Part shown: positions 1 through 7,631 of the stretch, piece after piece
Layout: each line of letters opens with the position of its first letter
Numbering within the stretch: position 1 is the first letter of the stretch
NCBI GenBank assembly: GCA_031119395.1
Contig: JAVHYA010000007.1
Span: forward strand, 1 to 64,000
DNA length: 64,000 nt
Direction: 5' to 3'
Origin: Pseudomonadota bacterium
Lineage (GTDB): Bacteria > Pseudomonadota > Gammaproteobacteria > Burkholderiales > Burkholderiaceae_C
Position numbers and translations under genes: made by a program
Notes under the pieces: generated by a model
What the model saw: only the letters and a program-made list of their open reading frames with translations
The model's database searches: none
What the model was told of the DNA's origin: nothing

Positions 1-170
1 TGCCGCCGCAGTACCGCCGGCCGCAGTACGTGGTGCAGGACTGGCGCGGCCACGGGCTGCGCCAGCCGCCGCGCGGCTACTACTGGGTGCAGAACGGGTC
101 GGACTACGTGCTGGCGGCGATCGCCACCGGCGTGATCTCGGCCGTGGTGATCAATGCGATGACGCGCTGA
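1..170 (+). CDS. RcnB family protein, 3' end only
   Basis: The window opens inside this gene; the reading frame whose codons begin at position 3 runs to a TGA at 168-170. About 55 residues remain. They show the C-terminal pattern of RcnB-type periplasmic proteins: an aromatic stretch YVVQDWRGHGL, then a RGYYWVQ segment and a hydrophobic tail ending in INAMTR. RcnB of E. coli is a small periplasmic protein linked to nickel/cobalt homeostasis, but most relatives have no tested role, and many look like general periplasmic or envelope proteins. The signal peptide and N-terminus are outside the window. A strong terminator follows at once, so this is the last gene of its transcript. Family assignment is from the visible tail only. 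Confidence 0.75.
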   Translation, partial: PPQYRRPQYVVQDWRGHGLRQPPRGYYWVQNGSDYVLAAIATGVISAVVINAMTR

Positions 171-194
171 TCACCGCGCATCGCACGAAAGAAG

Positions 195-223
195 GAACCC
201 GGCTCCGGCCGGGTTCTTTTTTT
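195..223 (+). terminator. Rho-independent terminator after the RcnB-like gene
   Basis: Perfect 8-bp stem GAACCCGG (195-202) / CCGGGTTC (209-216) with a 6-base loop, followed by seven T residues (217-223). It ends the rightward RcnB-like transcript. The next gene points the other way and ends at 248, so it may also serve leftward transcription. Confidence 0.9.
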
Positions 224-247
224 CGCGCTTGTCGCGGGCCACAGGGC

Positions 248-583
248 TCAGGCGACGCGCAGGTCCGGCTCGGCATCGCCCTCACTGTCGGCCACCCGCT
301 TCTTGCGCTCGTACTCCTGCATCAGATGGTCGGCGAGCGCCTCGGGCTGGGCACGCAGGCGCATGACCATGTGCTCGCCCACGCACAGGCCCTGAAACCG
401 CACGTAGACACGCGGGAAATACGGACTGAAGGCTTCCGCCGCATCCGAGAGGCATTCGGCGAACGTGGCGAAGCCCCCATCGACGTAGCAGGACACCGGC
501 AACACGCCACCCGATCGGGGCGCGCGCACGCTGTAGGTGAAGGACTTCGCGTTGCGCTTGACGATCTCGAGCACGGGTTGCAT
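248..583 (-). CDS. Hypothetical protein, 111 aa
   Basis: I do not recognise a named family. The product is a soluble-looking 111-residue protein with no signal peptide or membrane segment. It has mixed strand/helix character in the first 80 residues (IVKRNAKSFTYSVRAP, then a cysteine-containing core), and the C-terminus is a charged helix rich in Glu, Lys and Arg. The ATG at 583 is preceded by a GGAG ribosome site about 12 bases upstream. Codon use is high-GC like its neighbours. It lies downstream of the predicted nuclease gene on the same strand with a 98-base gap, so it could be the far end of the SOS transcript, but nothing proves that. Function unknown. Confidence 0.6.
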   Translation of the reverse strand: MQPVLEIVKRNAKSFTYSVRAPRSGGVLPVSCYVDGGFATFAECLSDAAEAFSPYFPRVYVRFQGLCVGEHMVMRLRAQPEALADHLMQEYERKKRVADSEGDAEPDLRVA

Positions 584-681
584 GCGGGCGGACTCCGGAG
601 GCCTGAAAACAAAAGTTCATTCTGTTTGCGTCTGCCCGGCAGGTCCAGACCGCCGGTCGCGGTGCCGCCACGTGCTGCGCT

Positions 682-1602
682 TCAGGCCAGTGCGCCCAGG
701 AACTCCTGCGATTCCTCGTCGAAACCGGCCACGGGCTGGGCTTTCGCGAGGGCCATCCACACGCTGAAGGGCAGGCGCTGCACCGGCCGATGCGTCGCGG
801 CGCGCGCCACGACGAGGCGCGCGCCCTCCTGCACCAGCACGCCGCAGCCCTCGGGGATTTCCTCGGGCTCGGCGATGGGCCGGCCGCGCGCGTCGCGCCC
901 CAGCACGTACCAGCACTCGCCGCCCAGGTCGAGGTACGCGGCACGCTTGTCGGGCTTGCGCAGGTCGCCCAGCAGGTCGGCGCGACTGACCTTGACCTCG
1001 TGCACCACCGGCTGGGCGTAGGCCTCGACGCTGGTGTTGCGGATGGAGAAGACGTCGGGCCGCGCGATGCACCAGCGCGGCTTGCCGCCCTCCTCCGTCG
1101 GCGCCAGGCGCGCGCGCAGGCTCAGGCCGCGCCAGGCGATGCGGCCGTTGCGCGTCATCTCGCGCGCGACCTGCTCGACCAGCGCCTCGTGCGCCGACAG
1201 CGCGCCGCGGTTGACCACCAGCGACGAGGCGATGTGCGCGATGCCGCGGTCGCTCACGCGCAGGGTCTCGTGGCCGTGCGCCGAACGCTGGCGCTCGAGC
1301 AGGCCGGCCGCGAGCAGGTCGACCTCGATCGCGTCGCAGCAGGGCCAGCCTGCCGAGCGGTACACCTCGCGCAGGCGGCGTGCATGCACACGGCCGAGCA
1401 CCAAGGCAGCGGGGGGCGGGTCGGCCACGGGCGGCGGCGCGCCGGGGTCGGTGAAGGGCGGGTCGGCCGGCGGCGGGTCGCCGGCGGGCGGAGGCGGCAC
1501 GACGATGGGCGGGGACGATGGGGGCTGGGGCACGTCGGGTGCCGGCGGCGGTGGGCCGATGGGAGCGCCGGCGTGCCGGGGAGCGATGAGCGTCGCGGTC
1601 AT
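682..1602 (-). CDS. Predicted PD-(D/E)XK-type nuclease, MmcB-like, 306 aa
   Basis: The first ~65 residues are a proline-rich, probably unstructured tail. Residues 72-125 look like a winged-helix segment. Residues 180-235 carry a restriction-endonuclease-fold signature: RPD (D183), then HEVKVS (E202, K204, S206), then DL..D.RK and a YLDL..ECWYVL strand. This order of acidic residue, E-x-K and downstream Asp/Tyr resembles MmcB, a DNA-repair nuclease that is SOS-induced in Caulobacter. It follows dnaE2 on the same strand after 95 bases, which fits a LexA-controlled partner of imuA-imuB-dnaE2. I chose the ATG at 1602; a TTG at 1701 overlapping the dnaE2 stop would add 33 residues. Neither start has a clear Shine-Dalgarno sequence. 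The nuclease role is inferred from motifs only. Confidence 0.65.
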   Translation of the reverse strand: MTATLIAPRHAGAPIGPPPPAPDVPQPPSSPPIVVPPPPAGDPPPADPPFTDPGAPPPVADPPPAALVLGRVHARRLREVYRSAGWPCCDAIEVDLLAAGLLERQRSAHGHETLRVSDRGIAHIASSLVVNRGALSAHEALVEQVAREMTRNGRIAWRGLSLRARLAPTEEGGKPRWCIARPDVFSIRNTSVEAYAQPVVHEVKVSRADLLGDLRKPDKRAAYLDLGGECWYVLGRDARGRPIAEPEEIPEGCGVLVQEGARLVVARAATHRPVQRLPFSVWMALAKAQPVAGFDEESQEFLGALA

Positions 1603-1697
1603 GGTTACAGGGTAGCCCAAGCCCGTGCGCACACCGAAGACCTCGCGGCGCTTGCGGATTCGGCGGGTGGGCCACAGGGCATGTCGGTGATGAAGGT

Positions 1698-4600
1698 TCA
1701 ATGGAAATCCCGGCTTCGCTGCCCCTGCGCGAGGCGGCCCAGCCAGGGCGTGAGGTCCTTGAAGCGCTGGGCCACCAGGTGCTGCACGTTGCCGCCGCTC
1801 TCGGTGTCGCGCTGCCAGGTGCCCTGCACCGCCAGCAGGTGCGACTTGAGCAGCGGCTCGCGCCAGGCCTCGACCACGTGGCTCCAGACGATGACGTTGA
1901 CGGGGCCGGTCTCGTCCTCCAGGGTGACGAAGATGGTGCCCTTGGCGGTGCCGGGCCGCTGGCGCACGGTGACGATGCCGCAGGCGCGCACGGTGGCGCC
2001 GTGCGGTGCATCGCGCAGCGCCTGCGCGCTCTGCAGCTTCAGGCGCGCCAGCCTCGGGCGCAGCAGCGCGAGCGGGTGGCGGCGCAGGGTCAGGCCCAGC
2101 GCGGCGTAGTCGCCGACGATCTCCTCGCCCTCGGGGGCCGCCGGCAGGGCCAACGAAGGCTCATGGATGGGAACGCCCTTGAGCAGGCCCTTCGCCCGAC
2201 CCGCCAGCCCGCGCGTGGCCGTGGCCTCCCACACCTGTTGCCGGCGGTGGCCCGACAGGGCAACGAGCGCTTCGGCGCCGGCCAGGGCGGCCATGTCGCG
2301 CGGGTCGAGCTCGGCGCGCAGGGCCAGGTCCTCGACGCTCGCGAACGGACGTTGCGCACGGGCCTCCACCAAGCGCTTCGCACCGGCCTGGCTCAGCCCC
2401 GTGATGCGCGAGAGCCCCAGGCGCACGGCCGGCTGGCCGGGCCGGCCCTGGCGCTGCGCATGGCGCGGGTCGAGGTGCGGCGACGGCGCATCGTCCGCGC
2501 GCGGCTCCAGCGTGCAGTCGATGGCGCTGCACATCACATCCACCGGCCGCACCTCCACGCCATGGCGGCGCGCGTCCTGCACCAGCTGCGAGGGCGAATA
2601 GAAGCCCATCGGCTGCGAGTCGAGCATCGCCGCGAGAAAGCAGGCCGGCTCGTGCAGCTTGAGCCAGGCGCTCACGGTGACGAGCTTGGCGAAGCTGGCC
2701 GCATGGCTTTCGGGAAAGCCGTACTCGCCGAAGCCCTGGCACTGGCGGAAGATGCCTTCGGCGAACTCGCGGTCGTAGCCATGGGCCACCATGCCGTCCA
2801 CCAGCTGGTCGTGGAACTTGTCGATGCCGCCCTTGCGTTTCCAGGCCGCCATGGCGCGGCGCAGGCGGTCGGCCTCGTCGGCGCTGAAGCCGGCGGCGAT
2901 CATCGCGATCTGCATCACCTGCTCCTGGAAGATGGGCACGCCCAGCGTGCGTCCCAGCGCCTCGTCGAGTGCCGGATAGGGGTTGTGGATCGGCTCCCTG
3001 CGCCGCTTCTTCTCGCGGTTCCTGAGGTACGGATGCACCATGCCGCCCTGGATGGGGCCGGGCCGCACGATGGCGACCTCGATCACCAGGTCGTAGTAGC
3101 AGCGCGGCTTCAGGCGCGGCAGCATCGACATCTGTGCCCGGCTCTCGATCTGGAACACGCCGATGGTGTCGGCGTCGCAGAGCATGTCGTAGGTGGGCTC
3201 GTCGTCGATGGGCAGCTGATGCATCTCCAACGGCGGGTACGTCGAAGGTTGCAGCGCACCGCGCCAGCGGTTCATGAAGTCGAGCCCGCGCCGGATGGCG
3301 CTGAGCATGCCCAGCGCGAGCACGTCGACCTTGAGCATGCCCATGTCCTCCAGGTCGTCCTTGTCCCACTGGATGACGGAGCGATCGGGCATGGAGGCGT
3401 TCTCGATCGGCACCAGCCGGCTGACCTTGTGCTCGGCCAGCACGAAGCCGCCCACGTGCTGCGAGAGGTGGCGCGGAAAGCCCTTGAGCGTGCGCGTGAG
3501 CTCGATCCACAGCCTGAGGCGGTGCAGGCCCTCGCGCACGCCGGCGCGGGCCATGGCCTCTTCCAGCCGCTGGTCGAGGATGGGGTCGTCGAACCAGTAG
3601 TGGTCCTTGGCGAAGGCGTCGATCAGGCGCTCGTCGATGGCCAGCGCCTTGCCCACGTCGCGAATCGCGCTGCGCGAGCGGTAGCTGATGACGACGGCGG
3701 CGATGGCGGCGCGGTGGCGGCCGTATTTCTCGTAGATGTACTGGATCACCTCCTCGCGGCGCTGGTGCTCGAAGTCGACGTCGATGTCGGGCGGCTCGTC
3801 GCGCGCGCGGCTGAGGAAACGCTCGAACAGCAGGTTGCCGTCGTCGGGGTTCACGGCCGTGATGCCCAGGCAGTAGCAGACGGCCGAATTGGCCGACGAG
3901 CCGCGGCCCTGGCAGAGGATCTTCTTCTCCCTGGCGAAGCGCACCACGTCCTCGACCGTGAGGAAGAACATCTCGTACTTCTTCTCGGCGATCAGCGCGA
4001 GTTCGTTCAGCACCTGCTGCCGCACCTTGGGCGGAATGCCCTGCCGGTAGCGCTCGTGGGCGCCGGCCCAGGTCTTGCGCGCCAGCGTCTCGGTGGGCGT
4101 CTCGTGCGGCCCCACCACCTCCAGCGGGTACTGGTAGTGCGCGCGCAATTCCTCCAGCGAGAAGCCGCAGCGCGAGCGCACCACCATCGTGTTGGCCAGC
4201 AGTTCGGGCGGGTAGGTCTGCGCCAGCCGCAGGCGCGAGCGCAGGTGGCGCTCGGCGTTGGCGCGGCGCGCGAAGCCGCACTCGGCCACGGGGCGGCCCT
4301 CGCGCACGGCGGTGACGACGTCCAGCAGCGGCTTGCGCGAGCGCACGTGCATGTGCACGTCGCCGGCCGCCACCAGGGGCACGCCGGTGCGCTCGCCGAC
4401 CTCGCGCATCGCGGCCAGCCAGAGGTCGTCGTCGAGTTCGTTGAAGAGTTCGACCACCAGCCAGAGATTCGAGGGAAAAACGGCTGCAACGCCCGCCACG
4501 TCTGCACAGACAGCTATGGAATCGATAGCATCGCCGGGCTGCCGGTGCGGCACGAGCAGCAGTTCGCAGCGCTGCAGCGCGGCCAGGCGCACCGGGTCCC

Positions 4601-5096
4601 AGGGCAGGTGGTAGTGGCCCTTGTCGGCGGCCATGCGGGCGTCGGTGATCAGCTCGCACAGCTGGCCCCAGCCGTCGAGGTCGCGCGCCAGCGCCACCAG
4701 CGTGAAGCGCTCGAAGACGAATTCGCTGCCGTAGAGCAGGCGGAAGTCGGGGTTGCGCGGCGTCTTGGGCAAGCTCGGGTCACGCCGCTCCTTCTCGTCG
4801 AGGTCCTCGATGAATTCCTTCAGCCCCGACAGGGCCCGCACCACGCCGGCCACCGAGCATTCGTCGGTGATGGCCAGGCCCCGGTAGCCCAGCGACCAGG
4901 CACGCACGGCCAGCTCCCACGGGTGCGAGGCGCCGCGCTGGAAGCTGAAGTTGGAAAGACAGTGCAGCTCGGCGTAGTCGGGCAGGCCATCGGGCACGAC
5001 GGCCACCGGCTCGGACACCGGTTCGTTGGCCGCCGCCTGGGCCATCCGCAGCCGGCGGCGCCGGGCGTGTTCGTCCTTGTCGCTGAGTTCAGGCAT
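1698..5096 (-). CDS. dnaE2: Error-prone DNA polymerase DnaE2 (ImuC)
   Basis: This C-family polymerase alpha subunit carries out damage-induced translesion synthesis together with ImuA and ImuB. It has 1132 residues, slightly longer than usual for DnaE2. The N-terminus is a PHP domain (YAELHCLSNFSF... GLAITDE). The polymerase core has the catalytic aspartates in DIDVDF at D437, D439 and D441. The C-terminus is a helix-hairpin-helix and OB-fold region. The ATG at 5096 lies 5 bases after the imuB stop, which indicates translational coupling. Roughly residues 188-209 are encoded by a copy of the CTATC/GATAG hairpin repeat (4471-4534), in the PHP domain region, so this segment differs from typical relatives; the frame stays open. 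Regulation is through the LexA box at 7390-7405. Confidence 0.95.
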   Translation of the reverse strand: MPELSDKDEHARRRRLRMAQAAANEPVSEPVAVVPDGLPDYAELHCLSNFSFQRGASHPWELAVRAWSLGYRGLAITDECSVAGVVRALSGLKEFIEDLDEKERRDPSLPKTPRNPDFRLLYGSEFVFERFTLVALARDLDGWGQLCELITDARMAADKGHYHLPWDPVRLAALQRCELLLVPHRQPGDAIDSIAVCADVAGVAAVFPSNLWLVVELFNELDDDLWLAAMREVGERTGVPLVAAGDVHMHVRSRKPLLDVVTAVREGRPVAECGFARRANAERHLRSRLRLAQTYPPELLANTMVVRSRCGFSLEELRAHYQYPLEVVGPHETPTETLARKTWAGAHERYRQGIPPKVRQQVLNELALIAEKKYEMFFLTVEDVVRFAREKKILCQGRGSSANSAVCYCLGITAVNPDDGNLLFERFLSRARDEPPDIDVDFEHQRREEVIQYIYEKYGRHRAAIAAVVISYRSRSAIRDVGKALAIDERLIDAFAKDHYWFDDPILDQRLEEAMARAGVREGLHRLRLWIELTRTLKGFPRHLSQHVGGFVLAEHKVSRLVPIENASMPDRSVIQWDKDDLEDMGMLKVDVLALGMLSAIRRGLDFMNRWRGALQPSTYPPLEMHQLPIDDEPTYDMLCDADTIGVFQIESRAQMSMLPRLKPRCYYDLVIEVAIVRPGPIQGGMVHPYLRNREKKRRREPIHNPYPALDEALGRTLGVPIFQEQVMQIAMIAAGFSADEADRLRRAMAAWKRKGGIDKFHDQLVDGMVAHGYDREFAEGIFRQCQGFGEYGFPESHAASFAKLVTVSAWLKLHEPACFLAAMLDSQPMGFYSPSQLVQDARRHGVEVRPVDVMCSAIDCTLEPRADDAPSPHLDPRHAQRQGRPGQPAVRLGLSRITGLSQAGAKRLVEARAQRPFASVEDLALRAELDPRDMAALAGAEALVALSGHRRQQVWEATATRGLAGRAKGLLKGVPIHEPSLALPAAPEGEEIVGDYAALGLTLRRHPLALLRPRLARLKLQSAQALRDAPHGATVRACGIVTVRQRPGTAKGTIFVTLEDETGPVNVIVWSHVVEAWREPLLKSHLLAVQGTWQRDTESGGNVQHLVAQRFKDLTPWLGRLAQGQRSRDFH
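4471..4534 (+). repeat. CTATC/GATAG hairpin repeat, copy 1, inside dnaE2
   Basis: Same layout as the intergenic copies: an AAAAACGG lead, a GCCCGCC block, then GCTAT-GGAATC-GATAGC (4513-4529). It is read through in frame by dnaE2 on the opposite strand and adds about 20 residues. Confidence 0.8.
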
Positions 5097-5101
5097 GGTC
5101 G

Positions 5102-6556
5102 TCAGGCATACAGGCCCTGCAGGAACCAGCGCGGCGCGCGATCGGCATGCTGCGCGCCGGGCCGCTCGCGGAAGATCCACACCAGCCCGGCACCCGGGCT
5201 CTCGGCCACGTAGTAGTCGCGCTCGGCGGGGGCGCCGCCCGACTCGCCCTCCTCCCACCAGCCGTCGCCCTCGATGCGCTGCGGGCCGACCAGCGAACGC
5301 AGCGCGCCCTGGTAGTGGGGCTGTTCGCCATGCACCTCGAGTTCGAGCGGCGCGCTCATCACCCAGTGCGGCAGCAGGTCGGCCCCCGGGTCGCCGGCCA
5401 GGCGGGAGGGCACCGCCTGCGCGGGCTTGGCCAGGCCCGGTGCCTGCGCCTGCACCGCCGGCCCCCAGGCCTGCATGCGCTCGGGCCGGTGGTCGGCCTG
5501 CGGGCGCGCCACCAGCACCTGCTGCGGGCCCAGGCGGGCGCTGAGCTTCTCGACCAGTTCGTGCAGCGGCTCGCCGGGGCGGTTGTCCTCGGGCAGGAAG
5601 CTGCGGGCGGCGCCGCCCCAGGGCACGGTCTCGAGGGAGCGCAGGCGCAGCCAGCCGGTGGGCGCCGCCAGCTGGGTGACGGCCAGCCGTTCGGCCAGCA
5701 GGCGGCGCAGGTGGGCCATGTCCTGCGTGGGCTCGGCGGTGCGCACCCGCAATTGCTGCTGGCGCGGCAGGTCGACGCCGTTCAGGCGCTTGAGGTCCAG
5801 CGTCCATTCGAGCTCGAAGGCCAGCACGCCGCGCTGACGCGCCTGCAGCCAGATGCGCAGCGCCGCCAGCAGCCGCTGGGCCGCCCACAGCAGTTCGGGC
5901 GCGCTGGTGGCCAGGGCCGGCAGCTCCGCCTTCTGGTCGAAGACCTCGGGCAGCGTGAGCCAGGCGTGGCGTTCGGGCCGCTGGCCCCAGGCGATGTCCA
6001 GCGCCTCGCGCAGACCGGCACCGAAGCGCCGCACGAGCCCGGCGCGCGGCAGCGCCGCCACCTGCCCCCAGGTGCGGCAGCCCATGCGCGCCAGGACATC
6101 AAGGTGCGGCTGCGCGGCGCCGAGCACGGACAAGGGCAGCGCCGAAGGCGTCTGGCGTGCCTCCGCAGGCGGCGGGCGCTGGCCGGCGGCGTACATGCGC
6201 AGGCGGGCCAGTGCTATCAAACTCGTAGCACCCTGCGCTTGCTTGACGGGCGTTGGAGCCGGATTCGTATGCTGTAGCTGGCGCATGAGGGAGCGCCGCC
6301 CGCCCCACAGCCGCTCGCAGGCCGAGACTTCCAGCATCAGCGCCTCGTCCTGCCAGACGACGTGCGGCGTATAGCCCAGCGCCCACCAGCCCAGCGCCTC
6401 GGGCGACACGGGCATGCGCACGGGCGCAGCCTCGACCTGCGCCGCCAGGGACGCGGCGGCTGCCAGTGCGTCGCCGCTCGGCGCGCCCTCGGGCGCGGCC
6501 GCGGCCACGGCCTCGGGCGCCGGCTCAGGCAACCACTGCAGGGCCAGCCAGTGCAT
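5102..6556 (-). CDS. imuB: ImuB, Y-family polymerase-like mutasome hub protein
   Basis: ImuB is a catalytically inactive Y-family relative that links ImuA and DnaE2 to the beta clamp. The protein is 484 residues from the ATG at 6556. The start MHWLALQWLP matches the family, and it overlaps the end of imuA by about 30 bases. The late part has the family hallmarks DHRPE, a GPQRIEG/GWW stretch and a final WIFRER ... WFLQGLYA tail. The polymerase acidic catalytic residues are absent, as expected. Residues about 97-116 (NPAPTPVKQAQGATSLIALA) are encoded by a dispersed hairpin repeat. Where many ImuB proteins have a Q-x-x-L-F-like clamp motif I see GAARSFLPE, so clamp binding may use a divergent motif. 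Confidence 0.93.
   Translation of the reverse strand: MHWLALQWLPEPAPEAVAAAAPEGAPSGDALAAAASLAAQVEAAPVRMPVSPEALGWWALGYTPHVVWQDEALMLEVSACERLWGGRRSLMRQLQHTNPAPTPVKQAQGATSLIALARLRMYAAGQRPPPAEARQTPSALPLSVLGAAQPHLDVLARMGCRTWGQVAALPRAGLVRRFGAGLREALDIAWGQRPERHAWLTLPEVFDQKAELPALATSAPELLWAAQRLLAALRIWLQARQRGVLAFELEWTLDLKRLNGVDLPRQQQLRVRTAEPTQDMAHLRRLLAERLAVTQLAAPTGWLRLRSLETVPWGGAARSFLPEDNRPGEPLHELVEKLSARLGPQQVLVARPQADHRPERMQAWGPAVQAQAPGLAKPAQAVPSRLAGDPGADLLPHWVMSAPLELEVHGEQPHYQGALRSLVGPQRIEGDGWWEEGESGGAPAERDYYVAESPGAGLVWIFRERPGAQHADRAPRWFLQGLYA
6211..6268 (-). repeat. CTATC/GATAG hairpin repeat, copy 2, inside imuB
   Basis: GTGCTATC-AAACTC-GTAGCAC stem-loop at 6211-6231, followed by the GACGGGCGTTGGAGCCGG block, in reverse orientation relative to copy 1. 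imuB reads through it in frame. Confidence 0.75.
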
Positions 6557-7376
6557 GGGGATCTCCTGCCGGTGTCGATGCGCTGGCGGCGGGGCGCGAC
6601 GACCGGCGCTCGTCCAGCCGCACCACGGTGGCGCCGGCCATCGCCTCGGGCCTGGTCGTGCGCCAGGCCTGCCGCTCGCGACGGCGCAGCCGTGCGGCCG
6701 CCAGCAGGGCCGCCATGCGCTCGCTGCGCGCCGGCAGCGTGACGGGCGCGGCCAGCGGCGGGCCGCGGCGCTTGAGGATGTGCACGTCCATGCCGCCGGG
6801 CTCGGCGGTGCGCTCGACCTGCAGGCGCAGGCGGGCGGGCGAGGCGCCCTGCGCCGCCGACACCGGCCGGAAGACGAACAGCAGCCCCTCGTGCCGCGCC
6901 GCGGCGAGCTGCAGCCGGCGCAACTCGCCCACCCGCGCCTGGGGCAGCCAGGCCAGCACGGCCGCCACGTCCGCGCAGCGCAGGGCCTGCTCGCAGCTCC
7001 AGAGCCGCGCTGACGCAGCCTCGGCCCGCACCCACAGCAATGCCTCGACCGGCACGCCCGCCGCGGCCAGCGCGCGGCCGAAGGGCTCGTGCGGCGCACC
7101 GATCAGCACCACCGGCGCGCGTGCCCGCGGATGCCGGGCCACCGCCTGGGCCAGCGCGGGCAGCAGCAGGGACCAGACATGGGCGTCGGGCGCCGCCTGC
7201 AGCACCTCGGTCAGCGCGCCGACCGGCCAGCCCCCGCCGGGCAGTTGCGCATCGAGCGCGGGATGGCCGGTGGGCAGGGCCGGGGCATCGGCCGCCCCCA
7301 GCTCGTCGGCGCGCCACACCCCCGCCTCTGCCGGCAGCAGAAGGGACGAGAAAGGGTCGGGGGAAGGTTGGCCCAT
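6525..7376 (-). CDS. imuA: ImuA, SOS-induced RecA-like mutasome protein
   Basis: ImuA is a RecA/SulA-related protein needed with ImuB and DnaE2 for damage-induced mutagenesis. The product is 283 residues. It begins with the family pattern of a short N-terminal segment, then LPTGHPALDAQLPGGGWPVGALTEVL (residues about 35-60), which corresponds to the RecA core entry. A run of core strands follows, and the C-terminus is a basic segment RRRERQAW. No intact Walker A GxxxxGKT is present, as is usual for ImuA. The ATG at 7376 sits 13 bases from the LexA operator, so this is the first gene of the SOS transcript. Its 3' end overlaps the imuB start by 32 bases. Confidence 0.92.
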   Translation of the reverse strand: MGQPSPDPFSSLLLPAEAGVWRADELGAADAPALPTGHPALDAQLPGGGWPVGALTEVLQAAPDAHVWSLLLPALAQAVARHPRARAPVVLIGAPHEPFGRALAAAGVPVEALLWVRAEAASARLWSCEQALRCADVAAVLAWLPQARVGELRRLQLAAARHEGLLFVFRPVSAAQGASPARLRLQVERTAEPGGMDVHILKRRGPPLAAPVTLPARSERMAALLAAARLRRRERQAWRTTRPEAMAGATVVRLDERRSSRPAASASTPAGDPHALAGPAVVA

Positions 7377-7389
7377 GATGGATCGATGA

Positions 7390-7405
7390 CTGTATTTTTA
7401 TACAG
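7390..7405. promoter_or_regulatory. LexA operator (SOS box) of imuA-imuB-dnaE2
   Basis: CTGTATTTTTATACAG matches the beta/gamma-proteobacterial LexA consensus CTGT-N8-ACAG exactly and is a near-perfect palindrome. It lies 13 bases upstream of the imuA ATG. In the leftward direction its AT-rich core (TATAAAAAT) could itself form the -10 element, so bound LexA would block the promoter directly. Confidence 0.93.
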
Positions 7406-7631
7406 TATTTCCTTTTGCGTGCCCAGACCGAGCGCGCGACCCGGGCATTCGACCGACACGGGCCTCGGAAATGCAACGAAACTTTGCACACCGTTCACAG
7501 AACCGGCTTACGCTTGCAACTTTCGCGTGCAGTCAGGTTCTCCTCATCCAGCCGTGATGGCGCCCGACCCGGGGCGTTCCGCGGCACGCGACGACCCCCG
7601 CACGCCACCCGATTCCCGAGAAGGCGATCTC

